DNA of 64,000 nucleotides from Agaricus subrufescens (taxonomy: Eukaryota; Basidiomycota; Agaricomycetes; Agaricales; Agaricaceae): contig CM057066.1 of the NCBI GenBank assembly GCA_029945375.1, positions 992,001 through 1,056,000 of the forward strand, read 5' to 3'. Both the position numbers and the translations under genes were made by a program. Shown here in pieces: positions 1 through 11,296 of the stretch. Each line of letters begins with the position of its first letter. Within the stretch, counting starts at the first letter, position 1. The notes below the pieces were generated by a model. The model was not told where the DNA came from, searched no databases, and was given only the letters and a program-made list of their open reading frames with translations.

Positions 1-1094
1 TTCGTGTTTCCTTCAGGTAATTCTTCAATCAGGGCAGCCGCAACGCTCGGTGGAGCTGTTCCCTTCCTCTAAAGAGTGGATGGTTTAGTATTAGCAAAAA
101 GGACGACAATGTTAGAGCTCCTTTACCAGGTTTTCCTTTACAATCTCATAGGGCTCTCGTGATACTCGCTCATTGAGTCGTTTATAGAATGCAGCCTTTC
201 GTTTCCATCCTGCTCCTGGGAACCAACTAGGTATACACTTCATTATAGGAAACATTTCCACCAGAAACTTTCCCGGGATCGAAGCTTCGCCAACACCTTT
301 CATGACAGTTTCGATCTGTTGGATGTATGGATCATTGTGATCTTGAATCTCGATACCATAGGATATTTCAGTAATCAATGCAGCAAAAAGACTTGGAACA
401 GTCAGCCTCTATCTCTCGTATGTTCAATCAAGGACTCACTGTCGGGTATGTGATAAAAAGTCTTCAGGAGTGGCAAGTAAGCGCCGTAAGAAAGCTCTCA
501 CGTGTCTGACTTGAACAGGTAAATACTGTGGCAGTTTCTTCGTGCCAAAGTGGTCATGGAATGCTCTACGATGTCGGCGCCACCAAGCGCCATATGGGAT
601 GAGGGCGAAATTATAGTCCCATCCGATTCTACAAAAATGGGCAGTAAGTATCTGGTGTTCGTATATTGTCATAGACGCACATACAGGTCCATGAGCATCA
701 CCAAGTGTGGACGGTCGGAGTAATTGGTCGATCGTTTCTCGAAAATATCGACAGCTCTCTCATGTGACCCGATAAGCAGGAACGACTTCCCCGGCAGCTG
801 GAAATACACTAAGTCGCCTGTGGTAAACCAACGTATGAAAACATGAGCGGCCCTGACAATTGAAAAGACCAAAACAGTACCATAAGTCTTGAACCACTTG
901 TCATACACGAGCCACGGCCTCGACGGAGGGGCCTCGAGGATGCTTCCAATAAAAGGATATCTTTTTGGACCAGGCGGAAGCGGTAATCGACGAGGGTTCG
1001 AACGGACGCTCTTGACATACGCACAGAGGAGGCGTAAAACAGCAAGGCCGGCGAGGGAGGTCAGATACGGGTGAGAGGTAGGGATGAGGTCCAT
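1..1094 (-). CDS. Cytochrome P450, N-terminal part (runs off the window)
   Basis: A heme-thiolate monooxygenase of the microsomal type; the substrate cannot be told. Exons on the minus strand are 881-1094, 685-817, 440-628, 127-391 and 68 down to the edge, with introns of 48-63 nt, all in phase. The protein starts with a hydrophobic anchor (about residues 8-25), then the proline-rich hinge PLPPGP. The W-x-x-x-R motif of helix C is visible as WWRRHRR, followed by an A-L-I-T-E-I-S-Y-G stretch typical of basidiomycete P450s. About 290 residues lie in the window; the I-helix, ExxR and cysteine loop would lie beyond its left edge. The start ATG at 1092-1094 gives the expected membrane anchor. Family membership is secure; the specific CYP family is not assigned. 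Confidence 0.9.
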
Positions 1095-2640
1095 TCTCGC
1101 GGCATAGGGTTGAACGAGCCCATGCTTTTTACGTGCCTTCTTCGTTTGTATTCACCAAATCTTCACCAAGAACCCACAACGGGTGCTATATTTCACAATA
1201 TTTTGATACCCGAATGGTCACTATCACGAATTGGGGTTAGATCTGACAGACACAAGTTTCCTGTCCAAGTGATCGGAACTCGAACCGGACATAGCCGGCA
1301 TTATGTTGCCTTCCAAGTATATACCATGCCGGGGCCGATAATCATCTTCAAATACTTATTGGTCAAGTAGACTGAGGATACGAAAGACAGGAACTAGTTG
1401 ATGCATTGGCAAATTGCTTTGCTCCAAGCCGACCAGTAGCTACCCCTGTTGAACAAGTGATGATTAACTCCTGTCTGTTAACTTGAAGGCATTCTTGAAG
1501 CCTTCTCTTTCGCCGGTTCCAAATTCGGTGACACTCGGGCACGCATTTGTTGAATACTTCACGACCAGAATGTATTCACCGGCGGGAGCGGGCCAGCCGC
1601 ACTCCCCTCTCCCCTTGCTACCCGAGTTTTTTTTAGGTCCTTGATACCCCGCAACCACACGGTCAGGTCAACCCTGTACCCCCTCCGCCGCTCACATTCA
1701 ATGTGCCTTTTCACTATTTCCGGTATATGTATACTATAAAACAAGCACTTGAAGCATCGTGCATTTCATGCGGAAACACACCATGAATGAGGAAGATCAG
1801 TGGAAAAAATCTTTGGCGGTGTATGTTTAGTCATTACGTACCCTACAGTAACTAGGGCGCTGGGACCTAGATCTCTCTGATTATCAACTGTCAACGTAAG
1901 AGACCTAGTCGCCCACAGTTTCACCACTTTGCGCTCCTATATGAGGTGTTTAGTCACTGGCAATCGCCTGTATCTGAAATTTTTTGCGGCCTTATTGAAC
2001 CACAATACGGTAAGAAGAGTAATAGACAGCGTGAATTGCCAGTTGATTATCCGTTTTGAACGCCAGTGTAGAGCTTGTAGGCCCTCGTTTAAGCAACGTT
2101 CCACCACTTTTACGGCATTTTCTTTTCACACACTAATACCCAATGCGTTGCAAGCCAAGCCCACTAGTTCAGCCACCGATTGAATAACGCGAGAAAAACG
2201 CACGCGGTCTGCAGCTATAATATAACAACCCTAGATTCCACGAGCCCTTATTCTATAACATATCAGGAGCTGGTGACAGGCCCATAATCAAGGAAGTATG
2301 TAACTCCGTGAGCAAACTACTTCGCAGGAACCTAAAATTAGGCTGAGAAATTTTGATGCTTTATCAATTACTGATCATCAGTAAAATGACCCCATCGGGA
2401 AAGTGAACTCTAGGAATAGATGAGACAGAGACCTCTCAGTCGGGAGAGATAAAATATATCCAATCAGATACACAGTACCAGAGATAATGGCGCTCGACGA
2501 GAATTGAACCTACCTAGCATGTTAGCTTCTACCTCATACCGGCGGAAATGCGCCCCATCACCCTTAGACCTTGTCTGTACAAATTTCTGACATGGCGCTA
2601 TGTATACTCAGCGAAGCCACCTTTAGTAGTATATCAACCA
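1095..2640. other. Intergenic stretch with no supported gene
   Basis: About 1.5 kb between the start of the P450 gene and the end of the PhzF-like gene. Open frames here are short and resemble no family I know. It should hold the P450 promoter (just right of 1094) and the PhzF terminator. A tRNA-like patch near 2488-2555 was examined and not accepted. Confidence 0.6.
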
Positions 2641-3552
2641 TCAAAAAACAATTGACCCCTCAGCGATTTCAACGGCAGTTCCACTCAAATCAATCCCTCC
2701 TACTCCACCGTCCTGCCTGATCTCAACAAACACGTCAATCTCTGACCTTCTCCCCATTTCGACCCCTTGTGTAACTTCGAATTTCCATTTTCCCGGACCC
2801 TTTCTCCTTCCAAGCCATCCACCAAGAGTGGCTGCTGCAGATCCGGTAGCGGGATCTTCCAAATTACCCACAAACATTCTCGTCCTAACAATCCCATTCC
2901 CTTGCTCAAAGAAGGCGTATAGGCCCACGAATCCCTGCCATTCCCCGAGTCCAGGCAATTCAATCCTCCCTGATGTACCCTGAAGTTTCTCTAGGGCGCT
3001 TTGCGAATTAAGTCGGAGGAGGACATAGGTAACTCCTTTGACGATAGATGCAACCGCCTCGGCACCATCTGCTCCATTCGTATAATCAATGTCGCGAAGA
3101 TTTGTTTGAGCAGATTTAATGAGAGGGACTACAATTGGATGATGTTCTTTGAAATCCGTAGGAACCTTGACTCGAACTCTGCCAGAATCCAACAAGGCAA
3201 CGGGCATATTGCCCGCCTTTATCTGCAGAGTGATCTCCCTCCTGCTTTCCCCTGGCCTCGACAATAAGAACCAACTAGATCCCACGGTAGGATGTCCAGC
3301 AAACGGGAGCTCCTCTTCAGTCGTGAAGATATCAATCTTGATAGGCGCATCCGGAGGAAGATCGGGGCTACCATCGTGTATAAACACCGTCTCGGAAAGG
3401 TTGAATTCCCGAGCGATAGTTTGTTTGTGTTCTTGCGTTAAGCTTTTAGATTCTGTAGGAGGAACATGAACAAGAGCAAGTGGGTTTCCTTGGTATCTTG
3501 TTGTTGTGAAGACATCGATGATGTGAAAGCTGAGCTTCCTAGGGGAAGACAT
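2641..3552 (-). CDS. PhzF-family (phenazine biosynthesis-like) isomerase/epimerase
   Basis: A single-exon protein of about 303 aa with the double hot-dog PhzF fold. Visible marks are the start [19 protein letters not shown], the N-L-S-E-T-V-F segment with the glutamate that acts as general acid/base in PhzF, the F-A-G-H-P-T motif, and the C-terminal half signature E-D-P-A-T-G-S-A. The length matches the family (about 280-310 aa). I chose the Met at 3550-3552 (MSSPRKL); another in-frame Met at 3588 would add 12 residues with no family match. The fungal role is unknown: relatives act as isomerases on small metabolites, and no phenazine cluster is seen here. Family assignment is strong; function is inferred only. 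Confidence 0.92.
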   Translation of the reverse strand: MSSPRKLSFHIIDVFTTTRYQGNPLALVHVPPTESKSLTQEHKQTIAREFNLSETVFIHDGSPDLPPDAPIKIDIFTTEEELPFAGHPTVGSSWFLLSRPGESRREITLQIKAGNMPVALLDSGRVRVKVPTDFKEHHPIVVPLIKSAQTNLRDIDYTNGADGAEAVASIVKGVTYVLLRLNSQSALEKLQGTSGRIELPGLGEWQGFVGLYAFFEQGNGIVRTRMFVGNLEDPATGSAAATLGGWLGRRKGPGKWKFEVTQGVEMGRRSEIDVFVEIRQDGGVGGIDLSGTAVEIAEGSIVF

Positions 3553-3588
3553 ATTGAAAGAACGCCGTAGTTCGCTGTACTCTTGCAT

Positions 3589-4917
3589 ACCTTGTTTGGC
3601 CTTTTGATCGCTCCGAGTCTATTATTGGCATTCCCCTTTTGCATGTCGAGAGCGAAGTCCGCCTGTCGGGAGTGGACTACACCCTTTCTTAGTAGCTCCT
3701 TCACTGTACCATGGTCCGTCGGCATTCTCCCGAAGAAATTCGCCAGAAGAACCCTCATTCGTTATGGTCTGGAACACAGAAATACTGTCTCTGATAGTGC
3801 GGTGAAAAATACTCTCTAGTTGCATTTGATTGCCCAAATCAGTAGGCTGGCTCACAGCCCTCGTGGGTTGTGCGTTACCTCTTAAGTAGATATCAAACAT
3901 CAATTAGTGGAGCTTGGACACGGAACAACTCGAACAGAACTCGAATCACATACGCCCTAGATGTGACAAGAATCGATTGTGTGTCACTGCTTCTGCCATC
4001 GAGCCTGTGTGATAGTGCAGGGTACGGGCTGATAAGCCGGAACCACGGACATCTCGGTTATGATGAAGATTGCAAACGCAATTGTTCACAAGCTTTTTGA
4101 ATATATCTGCTGGTGCCAAGGTGAGCCTCTGCATTTCCTTGTGAAGTCTGAATGGTGGCAGAGTATTAATCATGATTGTATTGAGATACGTCTAATAAAT
4201 CACTGACCCACATTCAGTAAAGCGATTTCTCAAATCCCATTTGACCATCAGTGCTATCCCCAAACTTCAGGGATCTGTATTCTATCAGAATTTTCGAGCA
4301 CTATCCTTGCAAGCATCAGACCATAACCAACGTTCTCATAGGTGGATGTAGCTTTTGACTTCCATCTTGATTGGCAGGAGAGAGCAAAAGACCTGAAGTG
4401 TGCTGATGTCGGTTAGTATTACACTAATCAACCGCCCAAGGGCTCGTCGTCGGCGGAACACTCCTTGCCTACTAATAAAGATTCTAGCTGAAACATAAGA
4501 CCCTTCGCACTCGGGACTGAGAAGATAAACATACTCAAATGAAAATATCCAAAAATCTGCAGTCGAATCCTCAAACCTGGGATGTTCTATTATTTGACAT
4601 ACCAACTAGTATCAGACTAGCAATAGACTACGTTGTGCTGAGCGATCGATTGTCCAACACAATGAAGCAGGTGTCCCCACCCTGCCTGAGTATCAACAAA
4701 TTTCGTCAATCCGACAGTCATATGACGCATAAATAATCCATACAGACCAAGTCACCAGCCATGCAAGGCGGCCCACCTAATGGACCGCTGATCTATCATC
4801 ATGCGGTACACACCGGGCCGTCATTGTCACTTGTAAACGCTGAAGAACCTCATCCGGTTCCTTCACCATGAAGTGTTCCAACACCAGTTGGTCGACCACC
4901 ACCTCAGCTTTCGTCTG
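3589..4917. other. Unassigned stretch, several short minus-strand frames
   Basis: About 1.3 kb between PhzF and the glycosidase-like gene. Minus-strand frames at 3622-3903, 3946-4173 and 4336-4605 have rather protein-like composition and could be exons of a decayed or fast-evolving gene. I could not join them into one model or recognise a family. The right end (about 4740-4917) should contain the promoter of the downstream secreted protein. Confidence 0.4.
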
Positions 4918-7331
4918 ATGAAACGAACCCTTGTTTGTCTATTGGCCCTGGCCATCCAATCACCCGCTATCTCCAATTCAGGCCCGAAGATTGATCGTCA
5001 TAGACTAGTATCACTTTACAACCCTGTCCGTACCTCTTCCAATCCAACAACACCTATCCAAGTCGGCAATGGCAATTTCGCTTTCGGGACCGATATCACC
5101 GGATTACAAACTTTTCTTCCTTTCAATACACTCTCTACTTGGGGTTGGAAGAATGACAGTCTACCACCGAACGTAACCCAGGATGACATCGAAGCGTATA
5201 GAGGCGTCAGTTGGTTGAATCATGGCCGACCAGTGGAGTACGATTTTGGAGGTGGGAACCCAATAGAGCAATGGTTGATAGCGAATCCCAATCGAGTCAA
5301 CCTTGGAAGGATAGGTTTAGCATTTCTGGATGACGAAGGCACGATGATGAAAGTGACAGAGGGTGATCTCAAGGATACACAACAGACTCTGGATTTATGG
5401 AGCGGTACTATCACAAGCAAGTTCTCTTTCAAAAACACTTCTGTAACGGTCAAGGTCGCCTCCGCCGATTCAACCGACACGGTTGCCATCCAATTGGAAT
5501 CCAGTTTGCTGGCGAATGGGCGACTTGGTGTCTTCCTGGACTTCCCATGGTGCGACGGAACTGCCAAGTTTAGCGCTCCTTTTGTCGGAAGTTACGACTT
5601 CCCGGAAAACCATACTACGACACTTCAGACTCTTTCTTCACTTCGCAACGTCATCCATCACACTCTCGACTCAGCCACTTTCGTGACGACGTTAAATGGT
5701 GATGTTTATGATATCCGACGAAACAGCCCCGTCAATCACACCTACACTGTCATCCCCCAAGTAAAACAAAGTCAACGGAGCTGGTCTCTGGCTGTGACTT
5801 TTGGAGCATCGGGCACCAACCAAACTTCTCAAGCGAAAGATATTTTCGAAGAATCTGAGAAAGTCTGGGAAGGTTTTTGGTCGAATGGTGGATTTGTGGA
5901 TGTGTTGACCGGTTCCACGGATACAAGGGCAAATGAACTTCAACGAAGAATTATTCTGTCAAGATACCTCATGAGGGTAAACGAGGCAGGCAATACGCCA
6001 CCACAGGAGGTGAGGACCTAAGGAATGTAGCCGTGATCATTCTGATGAGGTTTTCCGGTATAGTCGGGCCTAGTGAACAATGGATGGGTTCGTCTATTTC
6101 GCTGATATTGCAAATATGTATTGTATGCTGATGCAACCATTCTTAACAGTATGGGTAAGTCGGATTCAAATTATATTCGAACACTGATATCGATTCCTTT
6201 CATACAAAGAAAATTCCATATGGGTGAGCGCGGAATCTCGACCGATCGACGAACAATTGACAGAATTTGCCTGACAGAAATGTATTTCTGGCATTCCACC
6301 CACTGGGCCCTGTGGAATAATTGGGACCTACTCAGACGCTCTAGTTCAATATACGACCGCTTCATGCCAACTTCGATTGCACGTTCACAGGTCCAACAAG
6401 GATGGCCTTCCGGCGCTCGGTGGCCCAAAATGACGGACCCATCCGGTCGCTCAGCTCCGGGCGAGATTAACAACCTCCTTATCTGGCAACAACCTCATCC
6501 TCTTGTTTTCGCTGAATACGAATATCGGAGTTTTCCAACGAAGGAGACGTTGGAGAAATGGGAAAATGTGGTCCAGGAAACAGCCGACTGGATGGCCGCA
6601 TTTGCATGGTTTAACAAGAGTACAAAGGTTTATGACCTGGGACCACCGATGTTTGTAGTTAGTGAAGATACAAGCCCAAACGTGACGCAAAACCCCGCAT
6701 TCGAGCTCGCGTACTGGAGATTTGGATTAGACATTGCCGAGAAGTGGATGAATGGACTAGGAAAGAAAGTGCCACAGTCCTGGATCGACGTCAAAAATAA
6801 CTTAGCACCGCTACCGGTTGATAACGGCACGTATATGGTATATGAAGGAATTGAGAAAAATTTCTGGGACGATCCTGCATTTACGAGCGATCATCCGGCA
6901 TTAGTAGGCTTGCATGGCTGGCTGCCACCAACGGACGGTCTAGACCTCGCAATGGCAAAAGCGACGGCTGAAAAAGTATGGACACATTGGAATGTAACGC
7001 GATTCTGGGGGTAAGTGTTGTTTTCCACAAGGCAGCAACGCGTCATCTGAAAGTCCATAGGTGGGACTTTCCAATGCTTGCAATGTCAGCGGCTCGCAAC
7101 GGTGAACCGGACCGTGCTGTTGACTGGCTACTCGACTCGCTCTATCAGTTCGATGATGTGGGGATGCCGATCGGAGGTACGCGGGTCCCAACACCATATT
7201 TCCCGGGGTCGGGATCCTTTTTACTTGGAATCGCGATGATGGCAGCAGGATGGGATGGTAGTGAAGGTAATGCTCCAGGTTTTCCAGATGGGTGGAAAGT
7301 GACTTGGGAGAACATCAATAAGGTATTGTGA
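4918..7331 (+). CDS. Secreted six-hairpin glycosidase-like protein
   Basis: Predicted extracellular carbohydrate-active protein of about 712 aa. Exons are 4918-6009, 6064-6087, 6150-6154, 6210-6223, 6278-7010 and 7061-7331 (2139 nt, 713 codons). The Met at 4918 starts a signal peptide (MKRTLVCLLALAIQSPA); the Met at 4873 would bury it. Residues about 40-300 look like an N-terminal beta-sandwich. The second half is aromatic-rich, with WNNWDLL, GPPMFVVSED and WGWDFPMLAMSAARNG, like (alpha/alpha)6 barrel proteins of the GH95/six-hairpin type. Several N-x-S/T sites suit secretion. Three consecutive exons of 24, 5 and 14 nt encode the conserved core joining the two halves. The enzyme class is a family-level inference and no catalytic residue is assigned. 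It converges on the next gene, with 28 nt between the stops. Confidence 0.85.
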
Positions 7332-7359
7332 AGAACTGTCTCCATGTACGCTAGGACTC

Positions 7360-8228
7360 CTAGTGGGGGTATCTTTCAAATAACGAAATTTGTTCGTCCT
7401 TTGAAAGTCCTGTGCGTCCTCGCCAGTGCCTAGGGGCCATTGGCGGGTCATTTGAAGTGAACGGCCGAACTGGGTGCGCTAATACTTCGTCGAGGACGCG
7501 TGGAGCATCGTTGGGCCTGAGCTGGCCTAACCTACACATTTGTAAAACAGTATTGAGCCATTGAGACGACGAAACCCATAGCTACAATGTACTCACCATT
7601 CGCCATGAGGATATACAAGTAAATTTGCTGCATGTCTGTGCAGTAAACCATTCAGAGCCAACAATCGGGGGTAGTTGAAATAAGTATACCTATGTCCTCC
7701 AACATGACCAACCTCGCAGACTTTGACCCGATGCCCTAGATTCCGACGTTTTGTCTCCTCCCTCAACGCACGAGCAAATCCACTCCCGTGCTCACCGCAG
7801 CGGCAATCTCGGGCACCATGCGTACAGATGTAAAGGTTGATCTGCTCATCGGTTCCCTTTTCGATAGCCTCTTTTTCAATATGAGCTTTAACCCTAGCTT
7901 CCACATCGTTCATGTTTTCCAACGTTATATGAGGAATCTCCATCCTTCCACTTCTCGAGAACACAGTAGCGGAAGCATCTCCCTCAGGCAGGTTCGAGGG
8001 TTCGCCTGTCCAGGCAAAATTCACAATGGCTCCCAGTTTCATTGTGCGCAACAGCAATTCGCGTTGAATCCGCGTCGAAATTTTGACGGGGAACGCGGAG
8101 GGTGGTTCATTTGAGCGAAGGAAGATATAGCTGGAGTGTGACGCAACTGTGCCATAGAGAGGCTTGACTGCGTCGGTTGCGAGTGCACGAGCCAGACCCA
8201 CAGCAGCTCGTCCGTACTGCACGTTCAT
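7360..8228 (-). CDS. Sucrase/ferredoxin-like (thioredoxin-fold 2Fe-2S) protein
   Basis: A protein of about 249 aa of the Suc_Fer-like family, which carries a thioredoxin-like ferredoxin fold; fungal members are often mitochondrial. Exons are 7690-8228, 7597-7635 and 7360-7531 (750 nt), with introns of 54 and 65 nt. The cysteine motif I-C-T-H-G-x-R-D-C-R-C-G and the H-V-G-G-H-R segment, joined by splicing to H-A-A-N-L-L-V-Y-P-H-G-E-W, are the family signatures. The last exon (LGQLRPNDAPRVLDEVL) also fits. The Met at 8228 gives an Arg/Ala-rich N-terminus compatible with a mitochondrial presequence. An upstream short exon cannot be excluded, but the frame upstream does not join cleanly. Electron transfer or Fe-S binding is inferred from the family. 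Confidence 0.88.
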
Positions 8229-8774
8229 GTTAGAAAGAAAGGAAAATAATGAAAAAAACTCATCGCGTAAAAGTAGCCAGACCCTAACCCCAGTTTAGGT
8301 GCCATCTTGACTTTTTCCTCCACCAAGCCCAAGTACGGTTGATCTGATGCCTCGCCTTATACAATCAACGATCGCGCTGCAAATGCTAATCCAGCATCTT
8401 CGCCAGCCAAAATGGTCCAGGCGGACTGTCCTAGTAATACGAGCTGAGGACATCCTGAAGAGCGCATTGGTTACTGGTCTTCCAAGCACATGAACATATA
8501 TGACTCCTACACACCTATCTGTGTCCAACAAGATAGAATCAACTCCAACTCGCAGCCGTTTCGTGACAAGCAGTCTGGGACCCGGTTTCAGAACATGCGG
8601 TCAGCTCCTCCAGGTCAACATGAGATTTCTAACACCGAGTCCTGTTTGATCGCAATCACGTTTCTCTGGTCTTTCGTCTGCGAATGAACTTATAAGAGAC
8701 AGATCTGGTTGATGTATATTGCACTTCTTTTGCCACAAATTATGAGAACATCAGAGATGATCCGGCCTACAAGG

Positions 8775-8810
8775 TGAGACCCCGCCAGGAAATGAGACCC
8801 CGCCAGGAAA
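8775..8810. repeat. Perfect 18-bp tandem duplication
   Basis: TGAGACCCCGCCAGGAAA occurs twice back to back (8775-8792 and 8793-8810), directly upstream of a TATA-like box. The two copies are identical, so the duplication is recent or held by selection. A duplicated upstream activator site is possible, but nothing beyond position supports it. Confidence 0.9.
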
Positions 8811-8812
8811 CG

Positions 8813-8820
8813 TATATAAA
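8813..8820 (+). promoter_or_regulatory. TATA-like box
   Basis: TATATAAA lies 58 nt before the ATG at 8878 and right after the 18-bp tandem repeat. It is followed by a pyrimidine-rich leader (CCCTCTTTTTATTTCACCC), an arrangement common in strong fungal promoters. Whether it drives a real transcript cannot be told from sequence. Confidence 0.5.
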
Positions 8821-8877
8821 CCCCTCAAACCACCCTCTTTTTATTTCACCCATCTTGACCTACAACTAATACCATCG

Positions 8878-9126
8878 ATGGCTTATTCGTGTACAAATCC
8901 CCTGATGACTTACCTGCCCGCAATGCCACTTGCCTTATCCCGTGAGCCTTCCCTCCCACTTACTCACGTCAATCACACTCACCAAAGATTCAGCCGCCCC
9001 ACATTATTGAACTGGTGCCCGCCATCTTTAGTCATTGACAGTCATCGGTGTGTTTGGATATACTGTCACCCTTGTCATATATTAATTATCTATCCAGCAC
9101 TACAATCGCTTCCTGCGAGGGTCTAG
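8878..9126 (+). CDS. Possible small protein downstream of the TATA-like box
   Basis: An 82-codon frame that starts at the first ATG after the TATA-like box. It has no family likeness, no clear signal peptide and no CaaX end, so it is not an obvious mating pheromone. A splice from about 8940 could shorten or change it. It is listed because the promoter arrangement upstream is convincing, but coding is uncertain. Confidence 0.25.
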   Translation: MAYSCTNPLMTYLPAMPLALSREPSLPLTHVNHTHQRFSRPTLLNWCPPSLVIDSHRCVWIYCHPCHILIIYPALQSLPARV

Positions 9127-10689
9127 GTAACTAAGCGCGAGCCAGCGGTTCTCTTCACTCATACACATGCACTCACGCAGCTAGCCGACGCAGTAACTTT
9201 AGTGGTCTCTACACACCCGGCGGTAGCGGGAAATGGTATCCACAGTAAATATTCACTGGTCAGCCAGTCGCGTTGCTCATACGTAGGTCAGCCACATGAA
9301 TCTTCCCGCCACAATCATTCACATGATCACTAGTATGGGCACATATACCCATCTACAATTGTGGCAACGTAACGATTAGCTCACACCAGGCTTCAGGTAA
9401 ATCACTGCATCTCGTTGAAATCCTCCACTCACGCTAACATACGTTAGCTCAAGGTTGTCACATCCAGTGCATAACAATGACACCACCGCCTGTACCTGTG
9501 TATATACGTGGTAGGTTACCCATTGCACTTGAAGGGCGTTTGCTTAATTTTATCTAGATCTTTTCCTTTACTCTTTTTCTTCCTCGTACTTCGTACCCAT
9601 TTCTACCTATGTTCGCTTTCAACTCTCGAAGCTGTACCCTCTCTCTCTCACTTGAACCACAAGACTCCTAGGTTATTTGCCTCGTGTAATGCGGGGGGTC
9701 TTTCCTAGGAGATACCCTACATGGCCACTGAATCCCTTGAGATTCACTGCGTTCCGGAAAGACTTCGGTCGCGGCCCATGTTGCGTTGGCACATGGTCCG
9801 GGGGTGTGGCATTCGCTGAACGTCTTCCCCTTTTGCCTGAAGGCGGGATTGAATGAAGGCGAGAGGCTTGGAGCATATGCTGATGAGAATTGGTTGCACT
9901 GTACTCGATGTATTTTTTTGTTTGTTATACGATCTTGATAGTCGGTCGAACGCATAATGGAAAGCCCATAATCACTTTGGCAGTGTTTAATTGAGTCCAA
10001 ATTACAACTTAGGGTCATACCTTCGAGAACAAGGGTCGACAATCGGCTATCACCAGTCATAGGTGGGGTTATCTTATCTTTACTGCCTTTACAATCAAGC
10101 ATGCTCATTCTACCTGTGCTTTAGACTGATTTCCCGGAGTCAGTTGATTAGGAATACTATGAACAATGGAGGAAGGCGTGTACCATTGAATCACGCAACT
10201 AGCTGTTCTTCCTTTAGCTTTCTCATCAGGGGCTTTACGAAAAGTACTGAATCGACTGCGTTATCATCTGCTTACATCGATCATACTACCACAGCACGGA
10301 CTGAATGAGGACGACGATACATGTTGGAAATACAGCACAGCAGATAGTTAATTCAGCAATCAACGATACAAATTTCCGGACAACAAATTCAGAAGTGATA
10401 TGGCTCGGAATACATTTAGGCTGATTGTAACAAAGAAAGTCCGTTATTCAAATTGGATACTTGATCTTGGCTCAAGAGCCTGGAGCTTGCTTACTGCACA
10501 GACATCGATTAATGTTCTTAGCAAATGATCGAGCCAGACTCACTTGACGAATTGCTCCTTAGTAATAGCAATGTAATCGTTATTTGTTTCCCAAATTTGT
10601 TTGTTGTCAGTAGTGTTCCTCGGGACATGTACGCGTTCCCAAAAGGTCTTGTTGGATTGACAATAAAAGTGTAATTGATTACCACTTTT

Positions 10690-10705
10690 GTCCTTCATCG
10701 ATACT
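10690..10705. repeat. Target site duplication, 3' side of the LINE
   Basis: GTCCTTCATCGATACT lies directly beside the LINE poly(A) end. It matches 18413-18428 at 14 of 16 positions; the two differences are CG here against TA there, and one more T matches on the outer side. Confidence 0.9.
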
Positions 10706-11296
10706 TTTTTTTTTTTTTTAAATCAACTTTTATTAAGCGCTGCCCAATCGCGTAGCGCTCCTGGCCGGAGGCCAGGAAATAAGTGCTAAAAAACAAAACC
10801 CCGGTCGACATGTGAAAGAAAAATAAATGAAAAAACAAAGCCCAATCCAACAAGCCAAGTACATACAGGTGCCCCAAGCGACATATGGAAGCTGGAGTGG
10901 AGAGATGTGAGATTTAGTGTATACTGTTACATGACCATATCACGAGACACATAATAGAAAGAAGAGTGGAAAGAAGAGAGACGAAGTGAAACAAACTTTT
11001 GAAACCGAATCAGGGTCTGAGCAAGCTCAGGGGGATCCAGGGGGGTCAGGGACCGCTTACCATTACAGCACCTGGATAAGGGTGGCACGGACCGAAGTCC
11101 GCTGGATCAATAGGAACCTTCCTCGACCGTCCTATTTGCAGTCCAGTAAAGCCTAAGCGTCGGGGTTGCCGCCCCTTGCTTCAGAGAGTGGGTTTGCCAG
11201 TTCGTGGAGAGAGACTGGGCGAAACTCGAGGAGAGTGTTGGAATGTTTAATGAGTATGGGGACGAGAAGTTGGCCTAGGGTGGGCGCGACTCGTTC
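10706..11296 (-). other. LINE 3' untranslated region and poly(A) tail
   Basis: About 590 nt between the ORF2 stop and the insertion edge, ending in a 14-nt A run on the element strand. No further frame is evident. Confidence 0.8.

Larger units (their letters stand above)
8229..9944. other. Gene-poor stretch left of the triplication
   Basis: About 1.7 kb with no recognised protein. It contains an 18-bp tandem repeat, a good TATA-like box and one short frame, listed separately. The rest is low-complexity pyrimidine-rich sequence and short frames without family likeness. The right edge, near 9945, is where homology with units B and C begins. Confidence 0.6.

Noticed and set aside
2488..2555. 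tRNA-like patch on the minus strand (GGTTCAATTC box, near-matching GGCGC...GCGCC ends)
   Set aside because: The T-stem does not pair and the length is too short, so it is at most a worn remnant.
4873..4917. Upstream Met of the glycosidase-like gene
   Set aside because: It would place 15 residues before a clear signal peptide; the Met at 4918 is preferred.
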